DNA from: Gammaproteobacteria bacterium
Lineage (GTDB): Bacteria; Pseudomonadota; Gammaproteobacteria; Enterobacterales; Alteromonadaceae
Reading direction: 5' to 3'
NCBI GenBank assembly: GCA_027484495.1
Contig: JAIXSW010000261.1
Span: 1 to 10,254 of the forward strand
Length of the DNA stretch: 10,254 bases
A program made the position numbers and the translations under genes. This document shows positions 1 through 7,377 of the stretch, one piece after another. The notes beneath the pieces were generated by a model that saw only the letters and a list, made by a program, of their open reading frames with translations, was not told the DNA's origin and did not search any database. The first letter of the stretch is position 1, and each line of letters begins with the position of its first letter.

Positions 1-377
1 AACAACAACGCGCTTATGTGCTGCCCAATCTGGCCACACTGGTGGTGAAACCGGCGAATGAGTCCGGTCGCTACGGCATCCTGATTGGCCCGCGGGCGAC
101 CGAGGCTGAACGCGCCGTGATGGCTCAGGCGATAGTGGCAGATCCACGCAATTTTGTCGCCCAACCGACTTTGCAACTCTCCACAGCGCCAACCTTGTGC
201 GACGGCGTGCTGGAACCGCGTCACCTCGATTTACGACCCTTTGTTTTGCAGGGCCGCGATTTATATTGCAGTACCGGCGGGTTAAGACGGGTCGCGTTAC
301 GACGTGGATCCCTGGTGGTGAATTCGTCGCAAGGCGGCGGCAGCAAAGATACCTGGATCATCAATGATGAGGTGTGA
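1..377 (+). CDS. Circularly permuted ATP-grasp protein, C-terminal fragment (5' end outside window)
   Basis: This is the last ~125 codons of a gene entering from the left edge; the frame is open from position 3 and ends with TGA at 375-377. The fragment has the C-terminal signature of the circularly permuted type 2 ATP-grasp family (DUF404/DUF407): LVVKPANESGRYG, whose Lys is encoded at 48-50, then FVAQPTLQLSTAP, GGLRRVALRRGSLVV and finally QGGGSKDTW. These retained motifs suggest a catalytically competent ATP-dependent carboxylate-amine ligase; the substrate is unknown. The alpha-E gene starts three bases after the stop, and the ribosome binding site of that gene (GAGGTG, 369-374) lies inside this gene, so the two are almost certainly co-transcribed. 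Family membership is read from motifs; the ligase role is a family-level prediction and has not been shown for this protein. Confidence 0.9.
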   Translation, partial: QQRAYVLPNLATLVVKPANESGRYGILIGPRATEAERAVMAQAIVADPRNFVAQPTLQLSTAPTLCDGVLEPRHLDLRPFVLQGRDLYCSTGGLRRVALRRGSLVVNSSQGGGSKDTWIINDEV

Positions 378-380
378 CAT

Positions 381-1349
381 ATGTTATTGAAATCGGTAAA
401 TCATCTGTTTTGGCTGGGGCGTTATCTGGAGCGGCTCGATGACACGGCCCGTCTGATTAACGCGACCAGCCATGTGTTGATCGATAGTCATCAGGATACC
501 CAGTTTGGCTGGCCTATTTTGCTGGATGTACTGGGGCAGGACAGCGGCGAGTTGTTGCAGAAGTTTCAGCAGGGTGAGACGGCTTTATCGCTGGCCGAAA
601 CGGAGCGCGCGGTGATGGCCTGTCTGATTAATGCCAGTGACAGTCCGGTGTCGATCCGGGCGACCAGTACCGCACTGAAACACAATGCCCGCACCATCCG
701 GCCGTTGATCCCGCGCGATATGTGGGAGGAACTGAATGCGCTGGACCTGTTCTTACAACAGCATTGCAGTACCGCGGTCAGCCGGCAGCAGCGGTATCAG
801 CTGATGGCCGAAGTCAGCCGGCGTTGTCAGATGGTGGTCGGTGTGTTGGATGGCACCATGTTGCGCGGCGACGCCTTTGATTTGTTTAATATTGGCCGGC
901 ATCTGGAACGGGCTGATATGACGACCCGCATTATGGACGTCATGGTGCTGCAACAGTTGCAGCCAACACAAATCAAAAGACCTAAGTTTCGCTGGTTGTC
1001 GGTGCTGAATGCACTGGGCGGGATGGAATCGTACCAATATTATCTGGCACGGCAAAAAGGCGATGTGGATGCAATTGATTATCTGCTGACCTATGCGGAT
1101 TTCCCGCGTTCAATCAGTTATTGTCTGAACCGGGTCGCAGCATCTGCAAAAGCGCTGCCGCATGCCCCGGAAATTTTGCAGGAGCTGCATCAGGTGCAGT
1201 CCTTGCTGCGGCCTCAGGCGTTGTCTGAGTTGTCGACAGTGCAACTGCATACGTTGATTGACCAATTACAGGCCGGCATTATTGCGCTGCACCAGACGAT
1301 CCTGGCGCCGTGCCAGCAACCATTGACTGCAACTCAGCGCTCGGCCTGA
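381..1349 (+). CDS. Alpha-E domain protein (DUF403)
   Basis: This is a 322-residue, mostly helical protein made of a single alpha-E domain, the usual length for stand-alone members. Signatures seen are NHLFWLGRYLERLDD at residues 7-21, NIGRHLERADMTTRIMD from about 170 to 186, and FPRSISYCLNRV at 241-252. The ATG at 381 is preceded by GAGGTG with six bases of spacing. No signal peptide or membrane segment is evident, so a cytoplasmic location is inferred. Genes of this family nearly always sit next to circularly permuted ATP-grasp genes, as here, and the domain is thought to work with that ligase, possibly as a scaffold or in handling its product; no molecular function is established. The same three signatures recur in the C-terminal half of the next protein, indicating a shared module. 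Confidence 0.92.
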   Translation: MLLKSVNHLFWLGRYLERLDDTARLINATSHVLIDSHQDTQFGWPILLDVLGQDSGELLQKFQQGETALSLAETERAVMACLINASDSPVSIRATSTALKHNARTIRPLIPRDMWEELNALDLFLQQHCSTAVSRQQRYQLMAEVSRRCQMVVGVLDGTMLRGDAFDLFNIGRHLERADMTTRIMDVMVLQQLQPTQIKRPKFRWLSVLNALGGMESYQYYLARQKGDVDAIDYLLTYADFPRSISYCLNRVAASAKALPHAPEILQELHQVQSLLRPQALSELSTVQLHTLIDQLQAGIIALHQTILAPCQQPLTATQRSA

Positions 1350-1372
1350 GTGCGATAACCCTGAGGCTTTTG

Positions 1373-3799
1373 GTGACAGACCACAATTCCCCTGCAAGTA
1401 CAGCACTCAGTCATTGGCTGCACGCATCGCAGGCGCGGTTACCGGCATTGTTTCGCGAGTTACAGCAGCAGTTACGCGAAAATGCAGCGGGTTTTGGCAC
1501 CAATACCGCGCCGCAGCGTCAGCTGGATCCGCTGCCGATGTTGATCGCTGCAGAGGACTGGCAGTTGCTTGAAGCGGGCATGTTGCAACGCCAGCGTTTG
1601 CTGCAGTTGGTGTTGAATGATGTCTATGGTGCGCAGCAAATCGTGCGTGACCATTTGCTGCCGGCAGAGGCGTTGTTTCGTGCCGCCGACTATTTACTGC
1701 CTGCCGCCGGTTTATTAACGCAGCCGGCTGATTGGTTGCCACTGCTGAGTCTGGATCTGGCAAAAGATGCCCGCGGTCAGTGGTGCGTGTTGGCTGATCA
1801 TGCGCTGGTCCCGGCCGGACTTGGCCATCTGGTCGAGCACCGGCTGGCGTTTAATCATGCTGCACCGCTGCAGGGCTTGACGCTTGGCAAAGCGCAAATC
1901 GCCGGTTTTTACCGTCAGCTGTTGCAGTTGTTGCAACAGCCTGTGTTGGGGGAGGCTGACCATGCTGCATTGGTAGGGCTTTGGATCACCTCGGTACGCA
2001 ACACGAATTATTTTGAGCAGGCGTATTTAGCCAATTATCTGGATATTGCGCTGGTGCACGGCGCCGATCTGACGTTTCGTGATGGCGCGCTGTGGTTAAA
2101 AACCCTGACCGGACTGCAAAGTGTCGGTGCTTTGTTGCGGTTTTTGCCCGATCCTCAGTCTGATCCGCTGGAGCTGGAGCCGGGCACCGGTGGTTGTGCC
2201 GGCCTATTGCAAAGTATCCGGCAGCAGCAGCTGTGTTGCGTCAATCCGCCGGGTAGCAGTCTGATCGACAGCGGTGTATTGGCACCATTTTTACCGCGGT
2301 TGTGTCAGGCATTATTGGGTGAACCTTTGATATTGCCGCAGGCTGTTGCGTTGTGGCTCGGTGAAGCTGAGCACTGCGCAAAGGTCATAGCAGGCCTCTG
2401 CGCTTACCGGGTACAGCGTATCAGTAGTCAACAGCACTATTTACCGGCCCGGCTGGACGCTGCAGCGTTGCAGCAATTGTCAGCGCAAATTGCCGCAGAT
2501 CCGGTCGACCACATTGCTGTTGTCTTAGCGGAACTGCCGCATGAATCTTGCTGGCAGCCCGATACCGGCTCATTTGCCGCTGCCTGTACGCTGCGTTTGT
2601 TCAGTCTCTTGGCAGAGGGGCAGCCTGGCACTGTGTTGCCGGGGGGATATGCCAGACTGAGCACAGATGGGCTGTCGCTGCAGATCCCTCCGCACGGCTC
2701 TGAAATAGCACAGAGCGGCGCGCAGTTAGTCAAAGATGTCTGGGTGTTGGCAGATCGGGGAGTCACCGCCAGTCTGTTACAAAGCAGTAGCGGCGCACTC
2801 GAACTGTCGCGCCACAGCGGCCTGGTTACCAGTCGGGTCGCTGATCATTTATTCTGGCTTGGTCGTTACAATGAACGCTTGAATCAAATCTGCCGGGCAT
2901 TACGTGCCGCATTGGGCCTTGCCAGTCAGCATCATGCAGATCCATTGGCGGCACAAGCCGACATGACGCCGCTGTTGCGCTTTTGTTTACAGGCCAACGG
3001 CCATGCCGGCGTGCTCGATTTACCCCAGGTGCTGCAGCAGTTGTTTGACCCGGCCCATCCGGGCGGCTTGTTTGCCATTTTACAGTCGTTGTTATTAAAC
3101 GCGCAGTCTGCCCGGGAATTTTTCGCGGCAGATACCTGGCTGGTGTTGGACAAATTGCAGCAAGCCCTGCGGCAGTGGCCACAACAATCGACTGTGCAGG
3201 TCGCGGCCGGCCAGTACCTGCGGCAGCTCGATGAAATTATCCTGCTACAAACTGCGTTGTATGGGCTGAATAATGAAACGATGAGCCGGACTCAGGCCCT
3301 GCGTCTGATGGATCTGGGGCAACATATTGAACGCGGCATGCAGACTGCGGCTTTGTTGCAAATCGTCTTTGTGCCGGCGCATGGTGAGGCAAAGCCATCG
3401 GCCGCGTTGATGGAAGCGGTGTTGCGGCTGGCCGATACGGTCAACACTTACCGGCGCCGTTATCGTAGTCAATTACACCCGCTGGCGGTGATTGATTTAC
3501 TGGTTTTTGATGACAGCACGCCGCGATCTGTTGGTTATCAGTGCTTGCGGATCCAGCGCCAGTGCGCCGGGTTGCCGCTATTGACGCCAACACCGGGTCT
3601 GTCGGCCGTCCAGCGGCTGGCGCTGGAACTGGTGACTTTGTTGCAGTTGACTGAACCGCAGTCGCTGTTTGATAGCGAACAAGGCGCTACGCCAGCGCTT
3701 GGTTTGTTACTCAGTCAAATTCAGCATCGCCTGAAGCTGTTATCCGACAGCATCACCTTAGCGTATTTTAATCACGCGCCCAGGAGTTGGTTAGGATGA
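1373..3799 (+). CDS. Circularly permuted ATP-grasp / alpha-E fusion protein
   Basis: About 808 residues from the preferred GTG at 1373, which follows CTGAGG (1361-1366) at good spacing and lies after the stop of the previous gene. The frame is open back to a GTG at 1310, which would overlap that gene by 40 bases and has no comparable ribosome binding site. Residues 1 to about 475 resemble the circularly permuted type 2 ATP-grasp family: RQLDPLP at 49-55, TSVRNTNYFEQAYLANYL from about 206, then GADLTFRDGALWLKTL. Residues from about 484 onward are an alpha-E domain: VADHLFWLGRYNERL (489-503), DLGQHIERGMQTAALLQ from 647, and TPRSVGYQCLRIQ from 716. The ATP-grasp C-terminal part looks degenerate. 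Where the upstream partner has VVKP and QLSTAP, this protein has YRVQRISSQ (about 345-353) and no equivalent; only KDVW (454-457) recalls the SKDTW motif. A structural or regulatory role beside the active ligase is therefore possible. Confidence 0.9.
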   Translation: MTDHNSPASTALSHWLHASQARLPALFRELQQQLRENAAGFGTNTAPQRQLDPLPMLIAAEDWQLLEAGMLQRQRLLQLVLNDVYGAQQIVRDHLLPAEALFRAADYLLPAAGLLTQPADWLPLLSLDLAKDARGQWCVLADHALVPAGLGHLVEHRLAFNHAAPLQGLTLGKAQIAGFYRQLLQLLQQPVLGEADHAALVGLWITSVRNTNYFEQAYLANYLDIALVHGADLTFRDGALWLKTLTGLQSVGALLRFLPDPQSDPLELEPGTGGCAGLLQSIRQQQLCCVNPPGSSLIDSGVLAPFLPRLCQALLGEPLILPQAVALWLGEAEHCAKVIAGLCAYRVQRISSQQHYLPARLDAAALQQLSAQIAADPVDHIAVVLAELPHESCWQPDTGSFAAACTLRLFSLLAEGQPGTVLPGGYARLSTDGLSLQIPPHGSEIAQSGAQLVKDVWVLADRGVTASLLQSSSGALELSRHSGLVTSRVADHLFWLGRYNERLNQICRALRAALGLASQHHADPLAAQADMTPLLRFCLQANGHAGVLDLPQVLQQLFDPAHPGGLFAILQSLLLNAQSAREFFAADTWLVLDKLQQALRQWPQQSTVQVAAGQYLRQLDEIILLQTALYGLNNETMSRTQALRLMDLGQHIERGMQTAALLQIVFVPAHGEAKPSAALMEAVLRLADTVNTYRRRYRSQLHPLAVIDLLVFDDSTPRSVGYQCLRIQRQCAGLPLLTPTPGLSAVQRLALELVTLLQLTEPQSLFDSEQGATPALGLLLSQIQHRLKLLSDSITLAYFNHAPRSWLG

Positions 3800-3827
3800 A
3801 CATCTATGTTGCCTGCGCGGAGGTCCG

Positions 3828-4694
3828 ATGCGATATCAGCTGAGTCATTTGACCCGTTATGGTTATCAGCGATCTATTGCCAACAGTTATAATCTGACCT
3901 GTTTGCGTCCGCTGGATTTACCCTGGCAGCAATTGTTGAATTACCGGCTGACGGTCGAACCCGGGCCTTGCAATGAGTATTCGCACCTGGATTATTTTGG
4001 CAATAGCCGTCAGTTATTACATGTGTTGGCACCGCATCAACAGCTGGAAGTACGGGTGGAGGCTGAATTGTCGGTGAGTCCGCGGCTGCTGGCATCACAG
4101 CTGGCGGACGGTGCCGGTTTGTTGCAAGCCTGCGACAGCCGTGCTGTCAGTGACGTCAAAGTTGCCTTATGCCGGCAAGCCAGCCGGAATATTCCGCATT
4201 TGCCAGCCACAGCAATGTTATGGCAGCAGATATATCGGCCAGATCTGAGCATGCTGCAAAATGTCGCACGGCTTAATCAATTGATTTATGAAGAATTTCA
4301 ATACGATCCGGAGTTCAGTACTGTAGTGACACCTATCGCTGATGTCTTGGCGCATAAACGCGGCGTCTGCCAGGATTTTGCCCAACTGGCGATCAGCTGT
4401 CTGCGCAGTCAGGGGTTGGCGGCGCGTTATGTCAGTGGTTATCTGGAAACCCGGCCGCCACCGGGACAGCCACGGTTACAAGGCGCTGATGCATCGCACG
4501 CCTGGTTTGCCGTGTATGACCCTGTGCTTGGCTGGGTCGACTTTGACCCCACGAATAATGTGCTGGCCGATGTACAACACCTGACGCTGGCCTTTGGCCG
4601 CGATTATGCCGATGTGGTCCCACTGAAAGGCGTATTGCAGGGCAGCGGCGAACATCTGCTTGAAGTGGCTGTCGACGTGTTGGCGCTCGATTAA
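3828..4694 (+). CDS. Transglutaminase-like cysteine peptidase
   Basis: This 288-residue protein has an N-terminal beta-rich region typical of bacterial transglutaminase-like proteins (YQLSHLTRYGYQRSI near the start; YFGN at 56-59) and a C-terminal catalytic core. The triad is visible: Cys181 in RGVCQDFAQL, His224 in DASHAWFAVY and Asp240 in WVDFDPTN. No signal peptide is seen, so cytoplasmic action is inferred. Bacterial members of this superfamily commonly act as peptidases or amidases rather than protein crosslinkers. Next to ATP-grasp and alpha-E genes it is predicted to cleave or process the amide conjugate made by the ligase. The start at 3828 follows GGAGGT (3819-3824), 28 bases after the preceding stop, so it is probably the last gene of the operon; mutS faces it 78 bases further on. 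Confidence 0.92.
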   Translation: MRYQLSHLTRYGYQRSIANSYNLTCLRPLDLPWQQLLNYRLTVEPGPCNEYSHLDYFGNSRQLLHVLAPHQQLEVRVEAELSVSPRLLASQLADGAGLLQACDSRAVSDVKVALCRQASRNIPHLPATAMLWQQIYRPDLSMLQNVARLNQLIYEEFQYDPEFSTVVTPIADVLAHKRGVCQDFAQLAISCLRSQGLAARYVSGYLETRPPPGQPRLQGADASHAWFAVYDPVLGWVDFDPTNNVLADVQHLTLAFGRDYADVVPLKGVLQGSGEHLLEVAVDVLALD

Positions 4695-4696
4695 AG

Positions 4697-4756
4697 CCGG
4701 ACCGTGCGACCCGGCACAGCGCATGCGTCTGCGACCGGGTTCACCGGAGCGGGTCC
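4697..4756. repeat. GC-rich nested inverted repeats in convergent gap
   Basis: The 78-base gap between the transglutaminase gene and mutS, whose 3' ends face each other, contains nested inverted repeats. The core is ACCCGG (4709-4714) pairing with CCGGGT (4735-4740) around an inner CAGCG/CG-T-CTG stem. Outside it GGACC (4699-4703) can pair with GGTCC (4752-4756). There is no T-tract on either strand, so this is not a standard intrinsic terminator. It could still limit read-through or protect the two 3' ends. The function is inferred from position only. Confidence 0.4.
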
Positions 4757-4772
4757 ACCGCGTACTCTGCGT

Positions 4773-7349
4773 TTACAGCTGGCGTTTCAGCGCAAATAAC
4801 AACTCCAGAGCCTGACGCGGCGACAGGTCATCCGGATCAAGCCGCGTCAGCTGTTCCAGCACCGGATGCGGCGCCGGTTCGGCAAATAGCTCGGCCTGCG
4901 CTGGCAGATTGGCTGGGCGGGGTTTGTCCGCCACCGGATGTTGTTGTTCCAGCGCCTGCAACTTGCGTCGCGCCTGCTGTATCACAACTTTTGGTACGCC
5001 GGCCAGCTGAGCGACCTGCAGACCATAACTCTTGCTGGCGGCACCATCCTGCACCTGATGCATAAACACGATATGTTCATCATGTTCGACTGCATCCAGA
5101 TGGATGTTGGCAACCCCCGGCAATAACGACGGCAGATCGGTCAGTTCAAAATAGTGGGTAGCAAATAGTGTCAACGCTTTGAGTTTGTTGGCCAGATATT
5201 CAGCACAGGCCCAGGCCAGTGACAATCCATCATAAGTACTGGTACCACGACCAATTTCGTCCATCAGCACCAGACTTTGCGCCGTGGCATGATGCAGGAT
5301 GGTCGCGGTTTCGGTCATTTCCACCATAAAAGTCGAACGGCCAGAGGCCAAATCATCGGACGCACCGACGCGGGTGAAGATCCGATCAACCGGTCCGAGC
5401 GTGGCTGCAGCAGCCGGTACAAAACTACCGATATATGCCATCAGCACAATCAGTGCCGCCTGGCGCATATAGGTCGATTTACCGCCCATATTCGGTCCGG
5501 TGACCACCAGTAAATGCCGCGCCGGGGTTAACATCAGCGGGTTGGCGATAAAAGGCTCAACAGTCATTTGCTCGACAACCGGATGGCGCCCCTGCTGAAT
5601 ATTGATGCCAATCTCGTTGCACAGCACCGGCTGACAATAATGTAGCCGTGCCGCACGTTCAGCAAAGTTGGTCAGGACGTCTAATTCGGACAAACTGGCT
5701 GCCAGTTGTTGCAGCGCAGCCAGATCCGGCGCGACCAAATCAAATAGCTGTTCGTACAGCTGTTTCTCCAGCGCCAAGGCTTTGCTTTCGCTGCCCAGTA
5801 CTTTGTCTTCGTATTCTTTTAATTCAGGGATGATATAGCGTTCGTTATTTTTCAGCGTCTGGCGGCGGATATAATCGGCGGGCACTGCATCTGCAGCGGC
5901 GCGGCCGGTTTCGATGTAATAACCGGCGACTTTATTAAAACCGACTTTCAGCGAGGCAATACCGGTGCGGGCCTTTTCGCGTTGCTCCAGCTGTTCCAGA
6001 TAATCGGTCGCGCCTTTGGCAAGTGCGCGCCATTGATCTAACTCCGGATGATAGCCTTCGGCAATCACTCCGCCGTCACGGATCAGCACCGGTGGATTGT
6101 CGATAATGGCCTGTTCGAGCAATGCGGTCAGCGTTGGCATTGGTTCGCAATCTGCACCAAGTTGTTGCAGGCGCGGGCTTTGCAACTGACTCAGGATTGG
6201 TGTCAGTTCAGGCAATTGCTGCAAGGCCTGACGCAACCGGGCAAAATCGCGTGGCCGTGCGCTTCGAAGTGCCAGTCGGGCGACAATCCGTTCAATATCG
6301 CCAATCTGTTTCAGCAGCGGCTGCAATTCCACATCAAATTGTTGCAGTTCAGCCACCGCCTGATGGCGTTGACCAACTGCAACCTGATCGCGCAGTGGTG
6401 CGTGGATCCAACGTTTCAGCAGTCGGCTGCCCATCGCTGTCTGGCATTGGTCCAGTACCGCCGCTAAAGAATGCGCGTACTGACCGTTTAACGTCTGTGT
6501 CAGTTCAAGATTGCGCCGGGTCGCGGCGTCCAGAACGATATGATCACTGTGCTTTTCCAGTGAAATGCTACGTAAATGCGGCAGATTGGCGCGTTGGGTA
6601 TCTTTGACGTATTGCAACAGGCAGCCTGCAGCCATCAGCCCGAACCGGGCGTCCTGCACACCAAAACTATTCAGATCGCGCGTGCCAAACTGCTGACATA
6701 AGGCGCGTTCCGCGCTGCTTTGTTCAAAATCCCATACCGGGCGCCGGCGCGCGCCTTTGCGGTCGAGGACCAGAGCCGGCAGCAACTGGTCTTCACAGTA
6801 CAGCAGCTCGGCCGGATGCAGTCGTTGCAACAACGCGGCCAGATCTTCTTCGCCCGGCAGTTCGGTCAGGACAAAGCGACCGGCGCTCAAATCGAGATAT
6901 GCCACACCAAATTGCTGTTTATGCTGATAAACCGCAGCGAGCAAGGTGTCCTGCCGTTCTTGCAATAGCGCTTCATCAGTCACTGTGCCGGGAGTGACGA
7001 CGCGCACGACTTTGCGATCAACCGGACCTTTGCTGGTCGCCGGATCGCCGACCTGTTCGCAAATCGCTACCGATTCGCCCAGTTGCACCAGTCGCGCCAG
7101 ATAATTTTCTACCGCGTGGTGGGGCACGCCGGCCATCGGAATTGGTGCGCCGGCAGACTGTCCGCGTTTGGTCAGCGAAATATCCAACAAAGCCGCCGCC
7201 TTTTTTGCGTCGTCATAAAACAGCTCATAAAAATCGCCCATCCGGTAAAACAATAAAATGTCCGGATTTTCGGCTTTTAAAGCCAGATATTGTTGCATCA
7301 TCGGGGTATGGGCACTCTGCGCTTGCCCGGTCTGGTTGTCTGACGGCAT
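4773..7349 (-). CDS. mutS: DNA mismatch repair protein MutS
   Basis: This is an 858-residue MutS, matching the E. coli length (853). It recognises base mismatches and small loops and, with MutL, starts strand-directed repair. Domains in order are: the mismatch-binding domain with GDFYELF, where Phe40 and Glu42 form the Phe-X-Glu reading motif; connector, lever and clamp regions; and the ABC-type ATPase with Walker A GPNMGGKST at 618-626, a Walker B LVLMDEIGRGTSTYDG near 694-709, and the TLFATHYFELT signature. The C-terminal LDPDDLSPRQALELLFALK helix is the usual oligomerisation tail. I chose MPSDNQ at 7349 because the extra 38 codons upstream are low-quality sequence overlapping pncC and unlike the family. 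The ribosome binding site is weak (GGGAA lies about 15 bases away). The gene diverges from pncC and converges on the transglutaminase gene. Confidence 0.97.
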   Translation of the reverse strand: MPSDNQTGQAQSAHTPMMQQYLALKAENPDILLFYRMGDFYELFYDDAKKAAALLDISLTKRGQSAGAPIPMAGVPHHAVENYLARLVQLGESVAICEQVGDPATSKGPVDRKVVRVVTPGTVTDEALLQERQDTLLAAVYQHKQQFGVAYLDLSAGRFVLTELPGEEDLAALLQRLHPAELLYCEDQLLPALVLDRKGARRRPVWDFEQSSAERALCQQFGTRDLNSFGVQDARFGLMAAGCLLQYVKDTQRANLPHLRSISLEKHSDHIVLDAATRRNLELTQTLNGQYAHSLAAVLDQCQTAMGSRLLKRWIHAPLRDQVAVGQRHQAVAELQQFDVELQPLLKQIGDIERIVARLALRSARPRDFARLRQALQQLPELTPILSQLQSPRLQQLGADCEPMPTLTALLEQAIIDNPPVLIRDGGVIAEGYHPELDQWRALAKGATDYLEQLEQREKARTGIASLKVGFNKVAGYYIETGRAAADAVPADYIRRQTLKNNERYIIPELKEYEDKVLGSESKALALEKQLYEQLFDLVAPDLAALQQLAASLSELDVLTNFAERAARLHYCQPVLCNEIGINIQQGRHPVVEQMTVEPFIANPLMLTPARHLLVVTGPNMGGKSTYMRQAALIVLMAYIGSFVPAAAATLGPVDRIFTRVGASDDLASGRSTFMVEMTETATILHHATAQSLVLMDEIGRGTSTYDGLSLAWACAEYLANKLKALTLFATHYFELTDLPSLLPGVANIHLDAVEHDEHIVFMHQVQDGAASKSYGLQVAQLAGVPKVVIQQARRKLQALEQQHPVADKPRPANLPAQAELFAEPAPHPVLEQLTRLDPDDLSPRQALELLFALKRQL

Positions 7350-7352
7350 AAT
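7323..7352 (+). promoter_or_regulatory. Candidate promoter for pncC
   Basis: TTGCCC at 7323-7328 and CATAAT at 7347-7352 are 18 bases apart, giving a sigma-70-like pair with four and five matches to consensus. Transcription would start near 7359, about 20 bases before the pncC start. The -35 lies inside mutS and the first three bases of the -10 are the complement of the mutS ATG. This is prediction from sequence only. Confidence 0.5.
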
Positions 7353-7377
7353 TAAAGTTCTGATTTCCCAAAATGGT

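Noticed and set aside
1310..1372. Longer N-terminus of the fusion protein from GTG 1310
   Set aside because: It would overlap the alpha-E gene by 40 bases and lacks a ribosome binding site; GTG 1373 has CTGAGG at proper spacing.
6048..6607. Two overlapping plus-strand open frames of 139 and 161 codons inside mutS
   Set aside because: They are antisense to a fully conserved MutS, have unremarkable composition, match no family I know and have no good ribosome binding site.
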